NCBI GenBank assembly: GCA_002296455.1
Contig: DBJG01000035.1
Coordinates: forward strand, 1 to 5,840
DNA length: 5,840 nucleotides
From: Caryophanales bacterium UBA782
GTDB lineage: Bacteria; Bacillota_I; Bacilli_A; RFN20; CAG-826
Direction: 5' to 3'
The translations under genes and the position numbers were made by a program. The notes under the pieces were generated by a model. It worked only from the letters and a program-made list of their open reading frames with translations, made no database searches and was not told the DNA's origin. Positions 5,696-5,840 of the stretch are shown in pieces; within the stretch, counting starts at the first letter, position 1; each line of letters begins with the position of its first letter.

Positions 5696-5840
5696 CTACA
5701 AATGAAGAAAAGAAGGGAAATTCATTAAGTCAGCAAACTTCTTCAATACGTAAAAAGGATGGTTTGCTTTCCCAAAACCATAGCTAGCGTAAACAAAGGG
5801 GGCATTTGCTTTATTGGCTTCCTTCTCATCCATTCCAGTA
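5696..5840 (-). CDS. HAD-superfamily hydrolase, phosphoglycolate phosphatase-like (partial, C-terminal 47 codons)
   Basis: An open frame enters from the right edge and ends at TAG (5696-5698). Only the last 47 residues are visible. They read like the end of a subfamily I HAD phosphatase: TGMDEKEANKANAPFVYASY, then GFGK, then YVLKKFADLMN. In HAD enzymes motif IV is GDxxxD, followed by AxxA, a strand and (S/T)YGFG, and finally a 'YxIxxFxDL' tail. The visible D4 would be the second acidic residue of motif IV, with the GD pair just outside the window. HAD phosphatases of this type hydrolyse small phosphate esters in the cytoplasm using Mg2+; the substrate cannot be told. No start codon is in view. 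tRNA-Arg follows 49 bp downstream. Confidence 0.65.
   Translation of the reverse strand, partial: TGMDEKEANKANAPFVYASYGFGKANHPFYVLKKFADLMNFPSFLHL

Noticed and set aside
5448..5787. Plus-strand frames of 85 and 88 codons over the tRNA
   Set aside because: They are antisense to tRNA-Arg. The 'PTRTADPQLRRLLLYPAEL'-like stretch is a well-known false protein from tRNA complements.
1..5840. CRISPR array, insertion sequence, attachment site or defence genes
   Set aside because: No spaced direct repeats, transposase or integrase motifs, or duplicated tRNA 3' end were seen on either strand.

Overview
The window holds part of a compact, low-GC Bacillota-type chromosome in which every gene I can support lies on the minus strand. 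Three things point to this group: strong AAAGGAGG or AAGAGG Shine-Dalgarno sites before lon and tig, a lipoprotein with a Gram-positive style lipobox, and the order TPR protein - tig - lon, which recalls ysoA-tig-clpX-lonB-lonA of Bacillus subtilis. Trp is encoded by TGG, and TGA ends two full-length genes, so this is not a TGA=Trp mollicute. A gut Bacilli/Erysipelotrichia-like or mollicute-related lineage is my guess; the window does not prove it.

Reading along the minus strand (right to left): (1) the C-terminal 47 codons of a probable HAD-superfamily hydrolase run in from the right edge. (2) A complete tRNA-Arg(UCU) with encoded CCA follows, then a clean intrinsic terminator. (3) About 170 bp without a supported gene leads to a TATAAT box very close to the start codon of a protein with an Asn/Arg-rich disordered N-terminus and an unrecognised C-terminal domain. 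(4) Next, with very short gaps, come a family 6 uracil-DNA-glycosylase-superfamily enzyme (DNA-deoxyinosine glycosylase), a previously easy-to-miss 50-residue lipoprotein, and a 307-residue TPR-like protein. (5) After a 139-bp gap with a good sigma-A promoter come trigger factor (tig) and then the ATP-dependent protease Lon, which leaves the window at the left edge before its proteolytic domain.

Functionally, tig and lon form a protein-quality-control pair: a ribosome-bound chaperone and a AAA+ protease. The upstream block joins base-deamination repair to three proteins of unknown role. I see no terminator between the Asn/Arg-rich gene and lon, so a long operon with an internal tig promoter is likely. 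The window is mostly housekeeping. The points most worth a second look are the tiny lipoprotein, the Asn/Arg-rich protein with its possible leaderless start, and the absence of clpX between tig and lon.
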